Source: Ferrigenium kumadai
Lineage (GTDB): Bacteria > Pseudomonadota > Gammaproteobacteria > Burkholderiales > Gallionellaceae
Direction of reading: 5' to 3'
NCBI RefSeq assembly: GCF_018324385.1
Contig: NZ_AP019536.1
Coordinates: 806,001 to 870,000 of the forward strand
Length of the DNA stretch: 64,000 bases
In this document: positions 51,437-60,633 of the stretch, one piece after another
How the letters are laid out: every line of letters begins with the position of its first letter
How positions within the stretch are numbered: the first letter of the stretch is position 1
Position numbers and translations under genes: made by a program
The notes under the pieces: generated by a model
What the model was told of the DNA's origin: nothing
The model's database searches: none
What the model saw: only the letters and a program-made list of their open reading frames with translations

Positions 51437-53236
51437 ATGCAGGCACAACAAGACGATGTGATCACGCCGCAGCAGGCGGTGACCTTGCACGGGCTGTTTC
51501 TGGAGCGCGTGCGCCGCACGCCGGACAAGATCGCCTACCGGCATTTCCAGCAGAACGCATGGCGCGATCTCACCTGGCGCGAGATGCGCAGCCAGGTGGC
51601 GCGCTGGCAGGCTGCGCTGGCAGGGCTGGGTCTGCAGCGCGGCGACCGCGTCGCCATCATGCTGCGCAACTGTCCCTACTGGATGATGTTCGACCAGGCT
51701 GCGATGTCGCTCGGGCTGGTGGTGGTGCCGCTGTACACCGTGGACCGGCCGGATAACATCGCCTACATCGTCAACGATGCCGGCGTGAAGGTGCTGCTGT
51801 TCGAGACCGCCGAACAATGGCAGGCGTTGCGTACTGTGCGCGACAAACTCGGTAGCGTGCTGCGTTTCATCAGTATCGACAGCATTCGCAACAACAACGA
51901 TCACAGCCTGCAATCCATGGCGGAGTTCCTGCCGCCCGCCGCGCAACTGCTGCGCGCGCAGCTCGGAAATCCGGATGAGCTCGCCAGTATCATCTATACC
52001 TCGGGTACCACCGGCAAGCCCAAGGGCGTGATGCTGAGCCACGCGAACATGCTTTCCAACGCCCATGCCTGCCTGGACACGTTCACCGTGCACAGCAACG
52101 ACCTGTTCCTGTCGTTCCTGCCGTTGTCGCACACCTTCGAGCGCACGCTGGGCTATTACCTGGCGGTGATGACCGGCACCACCGTCGCCTTCGCGCGTTC
52201 CATCCCGCTGTTGTCCGAAGACCTGAAGACCATCCGCCCGACGCTGATCATTTCCGTGCCGCGCATCTACGAGCGCATCTATGGGGCGATCCGCGCCAGG
52301 CTGGAAGATGGCTCGTCGTTGCGCCGCAGCCTGTTTCACCTCGCGGTGGAGACCGGCTGGGCCCGCTTCGAGCATGCACAAGGGCGCGGGCCGTGGAAGG
52401 TGTCGTTCCTGCTCTGGCCGCTGCTGCAGAAACTGGTCGCGCAGAAAGTCCTCGACCGGCTGGGCGGACGGCTGCGTAGCGCGATCAGCGGCGGCGCCGC
52501 GCTCGCGCCGGAGATCTCTCGCGTGTTCATCGGCCTGGGCCTCCCCATCGTGCAGGGCTACGGCCTGACCGAGACCAGCCCGGTGATTTCCGGGAACTGC
52601 AAGGGCATGAATTTCCCGGATAGCGTCGGACAGCCGATACGCGACGTGCAAGTGCGCCTCGGCGAGCAGAGCGAGCTCCTGGTGAAGGGGCCGAACGTGA
52701 TGCTGGGCTACTGGAACAATCCGGAGGCGACTCGCGCGATGATAGATGCCGACGGCTGGCTGAACACCGGCGACGTGGCGCATATCGCCGACACCGGACA
52801 CATCTACATCACCGGGCGCACCAAGGAGATCATCGTCATGTCGAACGGCGAGAAGATTCCGCCGACCGATATGGAGATCGCCATCCTGCACGATCCATTG
52901 TTCGACCAGGTGATGATCTTCGGCGAGGCGCATCCCTATCTGGTCGCGCTGGCCGTGGTCAATCCGCAAGGCTGGGAGCACTTCGCGCAGGAAGTCGGTA
53001 TCCGCGCCGACATGCCCGAGGCGCTGACCGACAGCCGCGTCGAGGCCAAGGTGCTGAAGCGCATCGCGCGCAACCTGCGCGACTTTCCGGGCTACGCCAA
53101 GGTGAACCGAGTGTTGCTGTTGCGCGAGCCGTGGTCCATCGAGAATGGCCTGCTGACGCCGACGCTCAAGATCAAGCGCGCCGAAGTCGCGCAGCGTTTC
53201 GCAACCGAGATCAGGGAACTCTACGATGGGCACTGA
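51437..53236 (+). CDS. Long-chain acyl-CoA synthetase (AMP-forming, FadD15/LACS type)
   Basis: A 599-residue adenylating enzyme that activates fatty acids with ATP and CoA. Motifs: YTSGTTGKPKGVMLSH (ATP/AMP site), PLSHTFERTLG, QGYGLTETSPVIS and TGRTKEIIVMSNGEKI. It resembles the eukaryote-like long-chain synthetases rather than E. coli FadD. ATG 51437 follows GGGGGAGAG, 23 bases after the SDR stop. It overlaps the thioesterase gene by 11 bases. Confidence 0.93.
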   Translation: MQAQQDDVITPQQAVTLHGLFLERVRRTPDKIAYRHFQQNAWRDLTWREMRSQVARWQAALAGLGLQRGDRVAIMLRNCPYWMMFDQAAMSLGLVVVPLYTVDRPDNIAYIVNDAGVKVLLFETAEQWQALRTVRDKLGSVLRFISIDSIRNNNDHSLQSMAEFLPPAAQLLRAQLGNPDELASIIYTSGTTGKPKGVMLSHANMLSNAHACLDTFTVHSNDLFLSFLPLSHTFERTLGYYLAVMTGTTVAFARSIPLLSEDLKTIRPTLIISVPRIYERIYGAIRARLEDGSSLRRSLFHLAVETGWARFEHAQGRGPWKVSFLLWPLLQKLVAQKVLDRLGGRLRSAISGGAALAPEISRVFIGLGLPIVQGYGLTETSPVISGNCKGMNFPDSVGQPIRDVQVRLGEQSELLVKGPNVMLGYWNNPEATRAMIDADGWLNTGDVAHIADTGHIYITGRTKEIIVMSNGEKIPPTDMEIAILHDPLFDQVMIFGEAHPYLVALAVVNPQGWEHFAQEVGIRADMPEALTDSRVEAKVLKRIARNLRDFPGYAKVNRVLLLREPWSIENGLLTPTLKIKRAEVAQRFATEIRELYDGH

Positions 53237-53639
53237 CATGGACCAGCCGATGGCCACCACCCTGCCGCATCGCGAGCCGACCCTGCGCGTGGCGGCGATG
53301 CCGTCGGACGCCAACTACACCGGCGACATCTTCGGCGGCTGGCTGATGGGACAGGTGGATGTGGCAGGCAGCATCCACGCGGTGCACCGCGCCAAGGGCC
53401 GGGTGGCGACCGTGGCGGTCAATTCCTTCGTGTTCCAGCAGCCGATCTTCGTGGGAGACGTGGTGAGTTTCTACGCGCAGATCATCAAGGTCGGCCGCAC
53501 CTCGATCACCGTGGATGTCGAGGTCTATGTGCAGCGCGACCCGGAGAATCCGACCTGCCTGAAGGTGACCGAGGCGACGCTGACCTATGTTGCAGTGGGC
53601 GAGGATCGCAGGCCGCGCGTCGTTCCGCCGGAGGGTTAG
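53226..53639 (+). CDS. Acyl-CoA thioesterase (YciA-type hotdog fold)
   Basis: A 137-residue single hotdog-fold protein. NYTGDIFGGWLMGQVD is the thioesterase signature (residues 29-44), followed by GRVATVAVNSFVFQQPIFVGD. It would hydrolyse acyl-CoA and balance the CoA pool opposite the synthetase encoded just before it. The start lies within the end of the synthetase gene, so the two are translationally coupled. Chain-length preference cannot be told. Confidence 0.92.
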   Translation: MGTDMDQPMATTLPHREPTLRVAAMPSDANYTGDIFGGWLMGQVDVAGSIHAVHRAKGRVATVAVNSFVFQQPIFVGDVVSFYAQIIKVGRTSITVDVEVYVQRDPENPTCLKVTEATLTYVAVGEDRRPRVVPPEG

Positions 53640-53684
53640 GCTCGTTATCACAGAATTTTTTCATAACAACAGGGAGAGGCGGTC

Positions 53685-55013
53685 ATGATGTTCAAGAAAA
53701 GGATAATCGGCTGTTCGGTGGCGGGCGCGTTGCTTGCAATGGCGGGAAACGCGGCGGCTTCCGGGTTCGGGTTGCTCGAGCAGAGCGCGAGCGGCTTGGG
53801 CAACGCCTATGCCGGCGGGGCGGCGGGGGCGGAAGATGCCACCACCATCTTTTTTAATCCCGCCGGGATGTCGCGCCTCTCCGGCAAGCAGATCGTGGTG
53901 GGGGCGACTGCGATCAAGCCTACGGGAAAATTCGCCGGGACGGTTACGGGCCTTGCCCCGTTGCAGGTCGCGGGAACAGGCGCGGGGGGAGATGCGGGAA
54001 GCTGGGAGTTGGTGCCGAACGCTTACTTTGCCATGGAGGTGAATCCGCGAACCCGAGTCGGGTTGGGCATCAATGCCCCGTTCGGTCTGCAGACCGAATA
54101 TGACCCTGCCTGGATGGGGCGCTATCAGGGAATCAAGTCCAGACTTGAAACCATTAACCTGAATCCTTCCATTTCTTACCAGGTCAATGACACCGTGACC
54201 CTGGGCGCCGGTGTGAACTACCAGCGCATCAAGGGCGTGTTGACCAGCATGACGAACTTCAGCGCGGCGGCCTTTGCTGCCGGTGCGGGTGTGTTTGCTT
54301 TGGTCGGAGCGAATAAGGAGGGACTCAGTACCCTTACAGGCAGCGATACCGCGTGGGGTTACAACCTGGGCGCGCTGATCAATGTCAGCCCTGTGACCCG
54401 TGTGGGTGTCGCCTATCGCTCGCGGCTCAAATACAACCTTGGCGGGACGGTGACCTTTGCGAACCGGCCTGCCGCCCTTGCCGCAGCGCTTCCCGACCAA
54501 GCGGTCACGCTGGCGGTCACGACGCCAGACATCTTCTCGGTCAGTGCGGTTCACCAGCTCGACGACAAGTGGGAAATCATGGGGGACGCGACCTGGACCG
54601 GCTGGAGCGTTTTTCAACAGCTCAATGTGCTGAAGATGAACGGGACTTCGTTGAGTGTCCCAACGCCGGAAAACTGGAAAGATACCTGGCGCATCTCCGC
54701 CGGGGCCAGCTATCGCTACAACAGTCAGTGGCTTGCGCGGATGGGTGTCGGCTACGACCAGACGCCGATCTCCGATGCCTATCGCACGGTCCGTATTCCG
54801 GACCAGGATCGCTACCAGATCGCGCTGGGCGGACAGTATAAGCCGACTCGCGACAGTGCCATCGATTTCAGCTACAGCCACCTGTTCATGAGAAATGCCG
54901 CGGTCAATCAGAATGCGGCCGTTAATACCGACCTTGCGGGCAAGGGGTTGTTATCCGGCTCCTTCAAAGTCAGCGCCGACATCCTGAGCGTGCAATACAC
55001 CTACGGCTTCTGA
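53685..55013 (+). CDS. FadL-type outer-membrane fatty-acid/hydrocarbon channel
   Basis: A 442-residue outer-membrane beta-barrel of the OmpP1/FadL/TodX family. A signal peptide (to about AAA, residue 25) is followed by SGFGLLEQSASGLGNAYAG, the FadL N-terminal signature, then EDATTIFFNPAGMSRL. The C-terminus ends in aromatic Phe (VQYTYGF), as expected for BAM substrates. It would bring long-chain fatty acids or hydrophobic compounds to the synthetase. A terminator follows 13 bases after the stop. Confidence 0.93.
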   Translation: MMFKKRIIGCSVAGALLAMAGNAAASGFGLLEQSASGLGNAYAGGAAGAEDATTIFFNPAGMSRLSGKQIVVGATAIKPTGKFAGTVTGLAPLQVAGTGAGGDAGSWELVPNAYFAMEVNPRTRVGLGINAPFGLQTEYDPAWMGRYQGIKSRLETINLNPSISYQVNDTVTLGAGVNYQRIKGVLTSMTNFSAAAFAAGAGVFALVGANKEGLSTLTGSDTAWGYNLGALINVSPVTRVGVAYRSRLKYNLGGTVTFANRPAALAAALPDQAVTLAVTTPDIFSVSAVHQLDDKWEIMGDATWTGWSVFQQLNVLKMNGTSLSVPTPENWKDTWRISAGASYRYNSQWLARMGVGYDQTPISDAYRTVRIPDQDRYQIALGGQYKPTRDSAIDFSYSHLFMRNAAVNQNAAVNTDLAGKGLLSGSFKVSADILSVQYTYGF

Positions 55014-55026
55014 CCGCCGCACCGGA

Positions 55027-55050
55027 GGGAAGGCGCCGCCTTCCCTTTTT
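55027..55050 (+). terminator. Terminator between fadL-type gene and fadB-type gene
   Basis: GGGAAGGC/GCCTTCCC with a 3-nt loop and five T. It ends 16 bases before the next ATG, right against that gene's ribosome site (TTGGAGG). Confidence 0.85.
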
Positions 55051-55065
55051 ACTTGGAGGATCGCG

Positions 55066-57567
55066 ATGTCGAAGGATTTCCGGATACGCAAGGTGGCCGT
55101 GCTCGGTGCGGGCGTGATGGGCGCGCAGATCGCCGCACATCTCGTCAACGCCAACATCCCAACGCTGCTGTTCGACCTGCCTGCGAAAGAAGGCGAGCCG
55201 AACGGCGTCGTCAACAAGGCGCTGGAAGGGCTGAAGAAACTCGAGCCCGCGCCGCTGTCGAGCCCCTCGCGCGTGAGCTACATCGCCGCCGCGAACTACG
55301 ACCAGCATCTCGACAAGCTGCGCGACTGCGACCTGGTGATCGAGGCCATCGCCGAGCGCATGGACTGGAAGTCAGACCTGTACCGCAAGGTCGCGCATCA
55401 CCTGAACGAACACGCCATCTTCGCCAGCAACACCTCCGGCCTTTCCATCAACCAGCTGGCACAGGCATTCCCCGAGAACCTGCGCCATCGTTTCTGTGGC
55501 ATCCACTTCTTCAACCCGCCGCGCTACATGCACCTGGTCGAGCTGATTCCCAGCGCGCAGACTGAAGCCGCGCTGCTCGACAGTCTCGAAGCCTTCCTTG
55601 TGTCCGGCCTGGGCAAGGGCGTGGTGCGCGCGAAGGATACGCCCAACTTCATTGCCAACCGCATCGGCGTGTTCTCGCTGCTCGCCACGCTGCACCACGC
55701 ACAGCGCCTGGGCCTCGGCTTCGATACCGTGGATGCACTGACCGGGCGCTACCTCGGTCGTCCCAAGAGCGCGACGCTGCGCACGCTGGACGTGGTCGGC
55801 CTCGACATCTTCGCGCACGTGGTTGGCACCATGCGCGACAACCTGCTGGATGATCCCTGGCACCGCTATTTCGCCGTGCCGGACTGGCTGGACGGCCTGG
55901 TCGCGCAGGGCGCGCTGGGGCAGAAGAGCAAGCGCGGCGTGTACCAGAAGATCGGCAAGGAGATCCACGTGCTGGACCTGCACACCGGCCAGTATCGGCT
56001 CTCGCACGGCGAGGTGGATGACACGGTGAAGGCCATCCTGCGCGAGCGCGACTGGGGCAAGAAACTGCACGAGCTGCGCAACAACGCGCACCCGCAGGCG
56101 CAGTTCGTGTGGAGCGTGTTCCGTGACCTGTTCCACTACTGCGGCGTGCACCTGCCGCGCATCGCCGACAATGCGCGCGACCTCGACCTCGCGGTGCGCT
56201 GGGGCTTCGGCTGGGACAGCGGCCCATTCGAGATCTGGCAGGCGGCGGGCTGGCAGCGCATCACCGGCTGGCTGGAGGAAGAGCGCGCGCACGGCAAGAC
56301 CATGAGCGATGCGCCGCTGCCGAAATGGGCCATCGATCCGGAACGCACCGGCGTGCATGGCGCGCAGGGTTCTTATTCGCCGCGCACCGGCGCCGACCAG
56401 CCGCGCGCGCAGCTGTCCGTGTACCGGCGGCAGGAATTCCCGGACCGACTGCTGGGAGAAGAAGCACGCTACGGCGAGACCATCTTCGAGAACGACAGCG
56501 TGCGCCTGTGGCACGGCGACGACGACATCGCCATCCTCAGCTTCAGGAGCAAGATGCACGTCATCGGCGACGAGGTGCTGGACAGCATACAGCGCGCCGT
56601 CGCGGAGGCCGAGGCGAACTGGCGCGGCCTCGTCATCTGGCAGACTGAGCCGCCGTTCTCTGCGGGCGCGAACCTGCTGCAACTGATGCAGGGCGTGCGG
56701 CCGCAGACAGAGGAGGGCGGATTGTTCGGCAAGCTCGCGCAGGCCGCGGAGCGCGTCAAATACACCGTCGCGGGCGGCGGCGGGATCGGCGGCGTGCTGA
56801 ACGCGGCAATCGGCAACGTGCCTGAGGTCGAGGCCGTGGTCGCCAAGTTCCAGCAGACCACGCAACGCATCAAGTACGCGCAGGTGCCGGTGATCGCTGC
56901 GGTGGACGGCCTGGCACTTGGCGGCGGCTGCGAGATCATCATGCACGCGGCGCGCGTGGTCGCCTCGCTCGAAAGCTACATCGGCCTTGTCGAAGTTGGC
57001 GTCGGCCTGCTGCCCGCGGGCGGCGGCTGCAAGGAAGCGGCGCAGCGCGCCTCGCAGGAAGCCAGGGCCATCACGACCAACGGCAACGCCAACGATCCAT
57101 TCCCCTTCCTCAAGCGCTACTTCCAGAACATCGCCATGGGCGAAGTCGCGAAGAGCGCCGAGCTCGCGCGCGAGATGGGCTATCTGCGCCACGGCGACCG
57201 CATTGTGATGAACCGCTTCGAGGTGCTACACGTCGCCAAGCAGGAACTGCGCGCGCTCACCGCCACCGACTACCGCCCGCCGCTGCCGCCCGCGCAGATA
57301 CAGGTGGCGGGGCGCACCGGCATCGCCACGCTGCAGATGGCGATGGTCAACATGCTCGAAGGCGGATTCATCTCCGAACACGACTACCGCGTCGGCCTCG
57401 CCGTCGCCGAGACCCTGTGCGGCGGCGACGTGGACGCTGGCAGCCTGGTGGACGAGCAATGGCTGCTCGACCTAGAACGCCGCAACTTCATGGCGCTGCT
57501 CGCGACCGAGAAGACGCAGGCGCGCATCGAGCACATGCTGAAGAACGGGAAGGCGCTGAGGAACTAA
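55066..57567 (+). CDS. 3-hydroxyacyl-CoA dehydrogenase / enoyl-CoA hydratase fusion
   Basis: An 833-residue two-function enzyme with the dehydrogenase first. Dehydrogenase part: NAD-binding VLGAGVMGAQIAAH (13-26), catalytic-His region CGIHFFNPPRYMH, and NFIANRIG. The hydratase (crotonase) part lies near 475-700, with SAGANLLQ as oxyanion region, GLALGGGCEI and the second catalytic Glu near GLVEVGVGLLPAGGG. FadB of E. coli has the opposite order. It performs two beta-oxidation steps between FadE and thiolase. Confidence 0.93.
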   Translation: MSKDFRIRKVAVLGAGVMGAQIAAHLVNANIPTLLFDLPAKEGEPNGVVNKALEGLKKLEPAPLSSPSRVSYIAAANYDQHLDKLRDCDLVIEAIAERMDWKSDLYRKVAHHLNEHAIFASNTSGLSINQLAQAFPENLRHRFCGIHFFNPPRYMHLVELIPSAQTEAALLDSLEAFLVSGLGKGVVRAKDTPNFIANRIGVFSLLATLHHAQRLGLGFDTVDALTGRYLGRPKSATLRTLDVVGLDIFAHVVGTMRDNLLDDPWHRYFAVPDWLDGLVAQGALGQKSKRGVYQKIGKEIHVLDLHTGQYRLSHGEVDDTVKAILRERDWGKKLHELRNNAHPQAQFVWSVFRDLFHYCGVHLPRIADNARDLDLAVRWGFGWDSGPFEIWQAAGWQRITGWLEEERAHGKTMSDAPLPKWAIDPERTGVHGAQGSYSPRTGADQPRAQLSVYRRQEFPDRLLGEEARYGETIFENDSVRLWHGDDDIAILSFRSKMHVIGDEVLDSIQRAVAEAEANWRGLVIWQTEPPFSAGANLLQLMQGVRPQTEEGGLFGKLAQAAERVKYTVAGGGGIGGVLNAAIGNVPEVEAVVAKFQQTTQRIKYAQVPVIAAVDGLALGGGCEIIMHAARVVASLESYIGLVEVGVGLLPAGGGCKEAAQRASQEARAITTNGNANDPFPFLKRYFQNIAMGEVAKSAELAREMGYLRHGDRIVMNRFEVLHVAKQELRALTATDYRPPLPPAQIQVAGRTGIATLQMAMVNMLEGGFISEHDYRVGLAVAETLCGGDVDAGSLVDEQWLLDLERRNFMALLATEKTQARIEHMLKNGKALRN

Positions 57568-57568
57568 T

Positions 57569-58060
57569 ATGTTGACGGATGTTGGTGAATACATCGTCGG
57601 AGCTTATCTCCAAGTAGAGGAAGGCTGTGATTTTGTCGATTACAACATTAGGCCGCCAGGTGGTGGTTTAGAGGGATTGGGCGAACTTGATGTTGTAGGT
57701 TTGAACTTCAAAACAAAGACTGCGTTCGTATGCGAGGTAACAACTCATATCAGAGGTGTGTTGTATAAGAACAATCAAGAGACTGTTGAGAGAATTAAAA
57801 AGAAGCACGAAAGGCAGAAAAAATATGCTTCTGAAAATTTGTCGAATTTTAAGACTATCAAGTACCAATTTTGGTCGCCTGTGGTGCCACGAGGGTACAT
57901 CACAGAGCATTTGGAAAAAATTAGCGGTCTCGAACTGGTCATCAATGGAGAGTACAAGAAACGTATTCTCCTGCTGAGGGATAAAGCTAGAGAGATGACG
58001 CATGATGCTAAGAACCCAGTTTTTCGGGTGCTTCAGATATTGGAGCATCTTCGAGATTGA
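57569..58060 (+). CDS. AT-rich gene, possible PD-(D/E)XK-like nuclease fold
   Basis: A 163-residue protein with clearly lower GC and different codon use than its neighbours. GLGELDVVGLNFKTKTAFVC followed by EVTTH looks like the acidic-core strand pair of PD-(D/E)XK nucleases (ELD...CEVT), but Thr replaces the usual Lys. A Lys/Arg-rich helix (about 72-95, KKKHERQKKYASENL) could bind nucleic acid. It begins one base after the previous stop, between two steps of a beta-oxidation pathway, and a REP-like element follows, which suggests an insertion. No cognate methylase or immunity gene is seen. Confidence 0.72.
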   Translation: MLTDVGEYIVGAYLQVEEGCDFVDYNIRPPGGGLEGLGELDVVGLNFKTKTAFVCEVTTHIRGVLYKNNQETVERIKKKHERQKKYASENLSNFKTIKYQFWSPVVPRGYITEHLEKISGLELVINGEYKKRILLLRDKAREMTHDAKNPVFRVLQILEHLRD

Positions 58061-58076
58061 TAACTGTCGCACGAGT

Positions 58077-58108
58077 GTCGGGTTACGTTGTGCTAATCCG
58101 GTTGTAGC
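58077..58108. repeat. Degraded REP-like palindromic element
   Basis: CGGGTTA and TAATCCG (one mismatch) flank an 8-base loop, inside GTCGGG...GTTGTAGC. It aligns along its length with the element at 38919-38950. It sits between the AT-rich gene and the thiolase gene. Confidence 0.5.
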
Positions 58109-58124
58109 CATTTAGGAGAGCGCC

Positions 58125-59324
58125 ATGACCAAACAAATCCAGGAAGCCTACATCGTCGCCGCGACGCGCACGCCGGTGGGCAAGGCGCCGCGCGGGATGT
58201 TCCGCAACACTCGGCCGGACGATCTGCTGGCGCATGCGCTGAAGAGCGTGCTGATGCAATGCCCGAACCTGGAGCCGGGAGCGGTGCAGGACGTGATCGT
58301 CGGCTGCGCGATGCCGGAGGCGGAGCAGGGCACCAACGTGGCCCGCATCGCGCTGCTGCTCGCGGGGCTGCCGCACGGCGTGCCGGGCGTGACGGTGAAC
58401 CGCTTCTGCGCCTCCGGCCTGCAGGCGGTGGCGATGGCCGCGGACCGTATCCGTCTCGGCGAAGCGGACGTGATGATCGCGGGCGGGGTCGAGAGCATGA
58501 GCATGATCCCGATGATGGGCAACAAGGTGGCGATGAACCCGGAGATCTTCGCGCGCGAGGAGAATGTCGCCATCGCCTACGGCATGGGCCTCACCGCCGA
58601 AAAGGTGGCGGCGCGCTGGAAGGTGTCGCGCGAGGCGCAGGACGAGTTCGCGCACGAGAGCCATCGACGCGCGCTGCAGGCCATCGTCGAGGGATCGTTC
58701 CGCGACGAGATCACGCCGTATCCCATTGCCGAACACCAGCCTGACCTCGCAACGCGCGAGGTGCGCCTCGCCGCGCGCGAGGCGGCGCAGGACGAGGGAC
58801 CGCGCGCCGACACCTCGCTCGAGGCGCTGGCGAAGCTGCGTCCAGTGTTTGCGAAGGAGGGCTCGGTGACGGCGGGCAACAGCTCGCAGATGTCTGACGG
58901 CGCGGCCGCGGTGGTGCTGTGCAGCGAGGCCGCGCTGAAGCGCTACAACCTCACGCCCATCGGCAAGTTCCTCGGCTACTCGGTCGCGGGCGTGGAGCCG
59001 GAGATCATGGGCATCGGCCCCAAGGTGGCCATCCCGCGCGTGCTGAGCCAGACCGGCCTGCAGCTGCAGGACATGGACTGGATCGAGCTCAACGAGGCGT
59101 TCGCCGCGCAGTCGCTCGCGGTGATCGGCGACGTCGGGCTGGATCGCGAGAAGGTGAATCCGCTCGGCGGCGCGATCGCCCTGGGCCACCCGCTCGGCGC
59201 GACCGGCGCGATCCGCACCGCCACGCTGTTGCACGGCATGCGGCGGCACAAACTCAAGTACGGCATGGTGACCATGTGCATAGGCACGGGCATGGGAGCC
59301 GCTGGCATTTTTGAGTCTTTTTAA
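58125..59324 (+). CDS. Acetyl-CoA acyltransferase (thiolase, FadA-type)
   Basis: A 399-residue thiolase. The nucleophile Cys is in [11 protein letters not shown] (about residue 91), the catalytic His in [11 protein letters not shown] and the second Cys in [10 protein letters not shown]. It cleaves 3-ketoacyl-CoA with CoA, the last beta-oxidation step, after the fusion enzyme at 55066-57567. It probably formed a pair with that gene before the AT-rich gene came between them. The start follows an AGGAG. Confidence 0.94.
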   Translation: MTKQIQEAYIVAATRTPVGKAPRGMFRNTRPDDLLAHALKSVLMQCPNLEPGAVQDVIVGCAMPEAEQGTNVARIALLLAGLPHGVPGVTVNRFCASGLQAVAMAADRIRLGEADVMIAGGVESMSMIPMMGNKVAMNPEIFAREENVAIAYGMGLTAEKVAARWKVSREAQDEFAHESHRRALQAIVEGSFRDEITPYPIAEHQPDLATREVRLAAREAAQDEGPRADTSLEALAKLRPVFAKEGSVTAGNSSQMSDGAAAVVLCSEAALKRYNLTPIGKFLGYSVAGVEPEIMGIGPKVAIPRVLSQTGLQLQDMDWIELNEAFAAQSLAVIGDVGLDREKVNPLGGAIALGHPLGATGAIRTATLLHGMRRHKLKYGMVTMCIGTGMGAAGIFESF

Positions 59325-59343
59325 CTGAGTCAGGCGGGACGAA

Positions 59344-60528
59344 ATGAGTGACCGTCCCTCCTCGACGAGCATCCCCCGCGGCGTGTGGGTGCTCGGCTTC
59401 GTCAGCCTGCTGATGGACGTCTCCTCGGAGATGATCCACAGCCTCCTTCCCCTGTTCATGGTCACGGTGCTGGGCACCAGTGCGCTCGCGGTCGGGCTGA
59501 TCGAGGGGCTGGCGGAATCCACCGCGCTGATCGCGCGCGTGTTCTCCGGCGTGCTGAGCGACTACCTGGGCAGGCGCAAGGCGCTGGCCGTGTTCGGCTA
59601 CGGGCTGGGCGCGCTGACCAAGCCGCTGTTCGCCATCGCCACCAGCACCGGCATGGTGCTGACCGCGCGGCTGCTGGACCGCGTGGGCAAGGGCGTGCGC
59701 GGCGCGCCGCGCGACGCGTTGATCGCGGACATCGCGCCGGAAGCGGCCCGCGGTGCGGCGTTCGGCCTGCGCCAGTCGCTCGACACCGTGGGCGCTTTCC
59801 TCGGCCCGCTGCTGGCGGTGGTGCTGATGCTGCTGTGGTCGGATGATTTCCGCGCGGTATTCTGGGTGGCTGTCATCCCCGGACTGCTTGCGGTCGCGCT
59901 GCTGGTGTTCGGTGTGCGCGAGCCGCCGCCGCGGGACGGACACCAGCCGGTCAACCCCATCCGCCGCGAGAACCTGAAGCGGCTCGGCCACGCCTACTGG
60001 TGGGTGGTGATCATCGGCGCGGTGTTCACCCTCGCGCGCTTCAGCGAAGCCTTCCTCGTGCTGCGCGCGGAGCAGGGCGGTATACCCATCGCGCTGGTGC
60101 CGCTGGTGATGGTGGCGATGAACGTGATCTATGCCGGAGCGGCCTACCCGTTCGGCAGGCTCTCCGACAGCATGAGCCACGTCAAACTACTGACGCTGGG
60201 CTTGCTGGTGCTGATCGCCGCGGACCTGGTGCTCGCCATCAACGACCACTGGTACGTGGTGCTGGCCGGCGTCGCGCTGTGGGGCGTGCACATGGGCATA
60301 ACCCAGGGATTATTGGCGCGCATGGTGGCTGACACCGCGCCTGCCGACCTGCGCGGCACGGCCTACGGCTTCTTCAATCTGATGAGTGGCATCGCGATGC
60401 TGGTGGCCAGCGTGCTGGCCGGGCTGTTGTGGGACCGGCTCGGGGCATCGTTCACCTTCTACGCGGGTGCGGTCTTCTGCATGCTTGCCCTGCTGGGGCT
60501 GCTCTGGCGGCCTGCGGACCAGTCATAG
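59344..60528 (+). CDS. MFS transporter
   Basis: A 394-residue, 12-helix major facilitator. The loop 2-3 motif is GVLSDYLGRRKALAVFGYG; RLLDRVGKGVRGAPRDALIAD is typical of a bacterial subgroup of unassigned substrate. Starts 19 bases after the thiolase stop with a weak ribosome site (GGCGGGACG). It may be co-transcribed with the beta-oxidation genes, but no sequence feature connects it to fatty acids. Confidence 0.9.
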   Translation: MSDRPSSTSIPRGVWVLGFVSLLMDVSSEMIHSLLPLFMVTVLGTSALAVGLIEGLAESTALIARVFSGVLSDYLGRRKALAVFGYGLGALTKPLFAIATSTGMVLTARLLDRVGKGVRGAPRDALIADIAPEAARGAAFGLRQSLDTVGAFLGPLLAVVLMLLWSDDFRAVFWVAVIPGLLAVALLVFGVREPPPRDGHQPVNPIRRENLKRLGHAYWWVVIIGAVFTLARFSEAFLVLRAEQGGIPIALVPLVMVAMNVIYAGAAYPFGRLSDSMSHVKLLTLGLLVLIAADLVLAINDHWYVVLAGVALWGVHMGITQGLLARMVADTAPADLRGTAYGFFNLMSGIAMLVASVLAGLLWDRLGASFTFYAGAVFCMLALLGLLWRPADQS

Positions 60529-60610
60529 CCCGATACCCACATGGGCTATGGGTTTGTCGAGCGGGGCCCACTGCCGGGGGGGTGCCCTCGCTGTTAAACT
60601 AGCCGCCTTT

Positions 60611-60622
60611 GTAATCGATTAC
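60611..60622. promoter_or_regulatory. Perfect 12-bp palindrome at a ribosome site
   Basis: GTAATCGATTAC lies 12 bases before ATG 60634 and adjoins the Shine-Dalgarno CCGGAG. It could be an operator, but a 12-bp palindrome can also occur by chance. Confidence 0.25.
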
Positions 60623-60633
60623 CGGAGTTGAGC

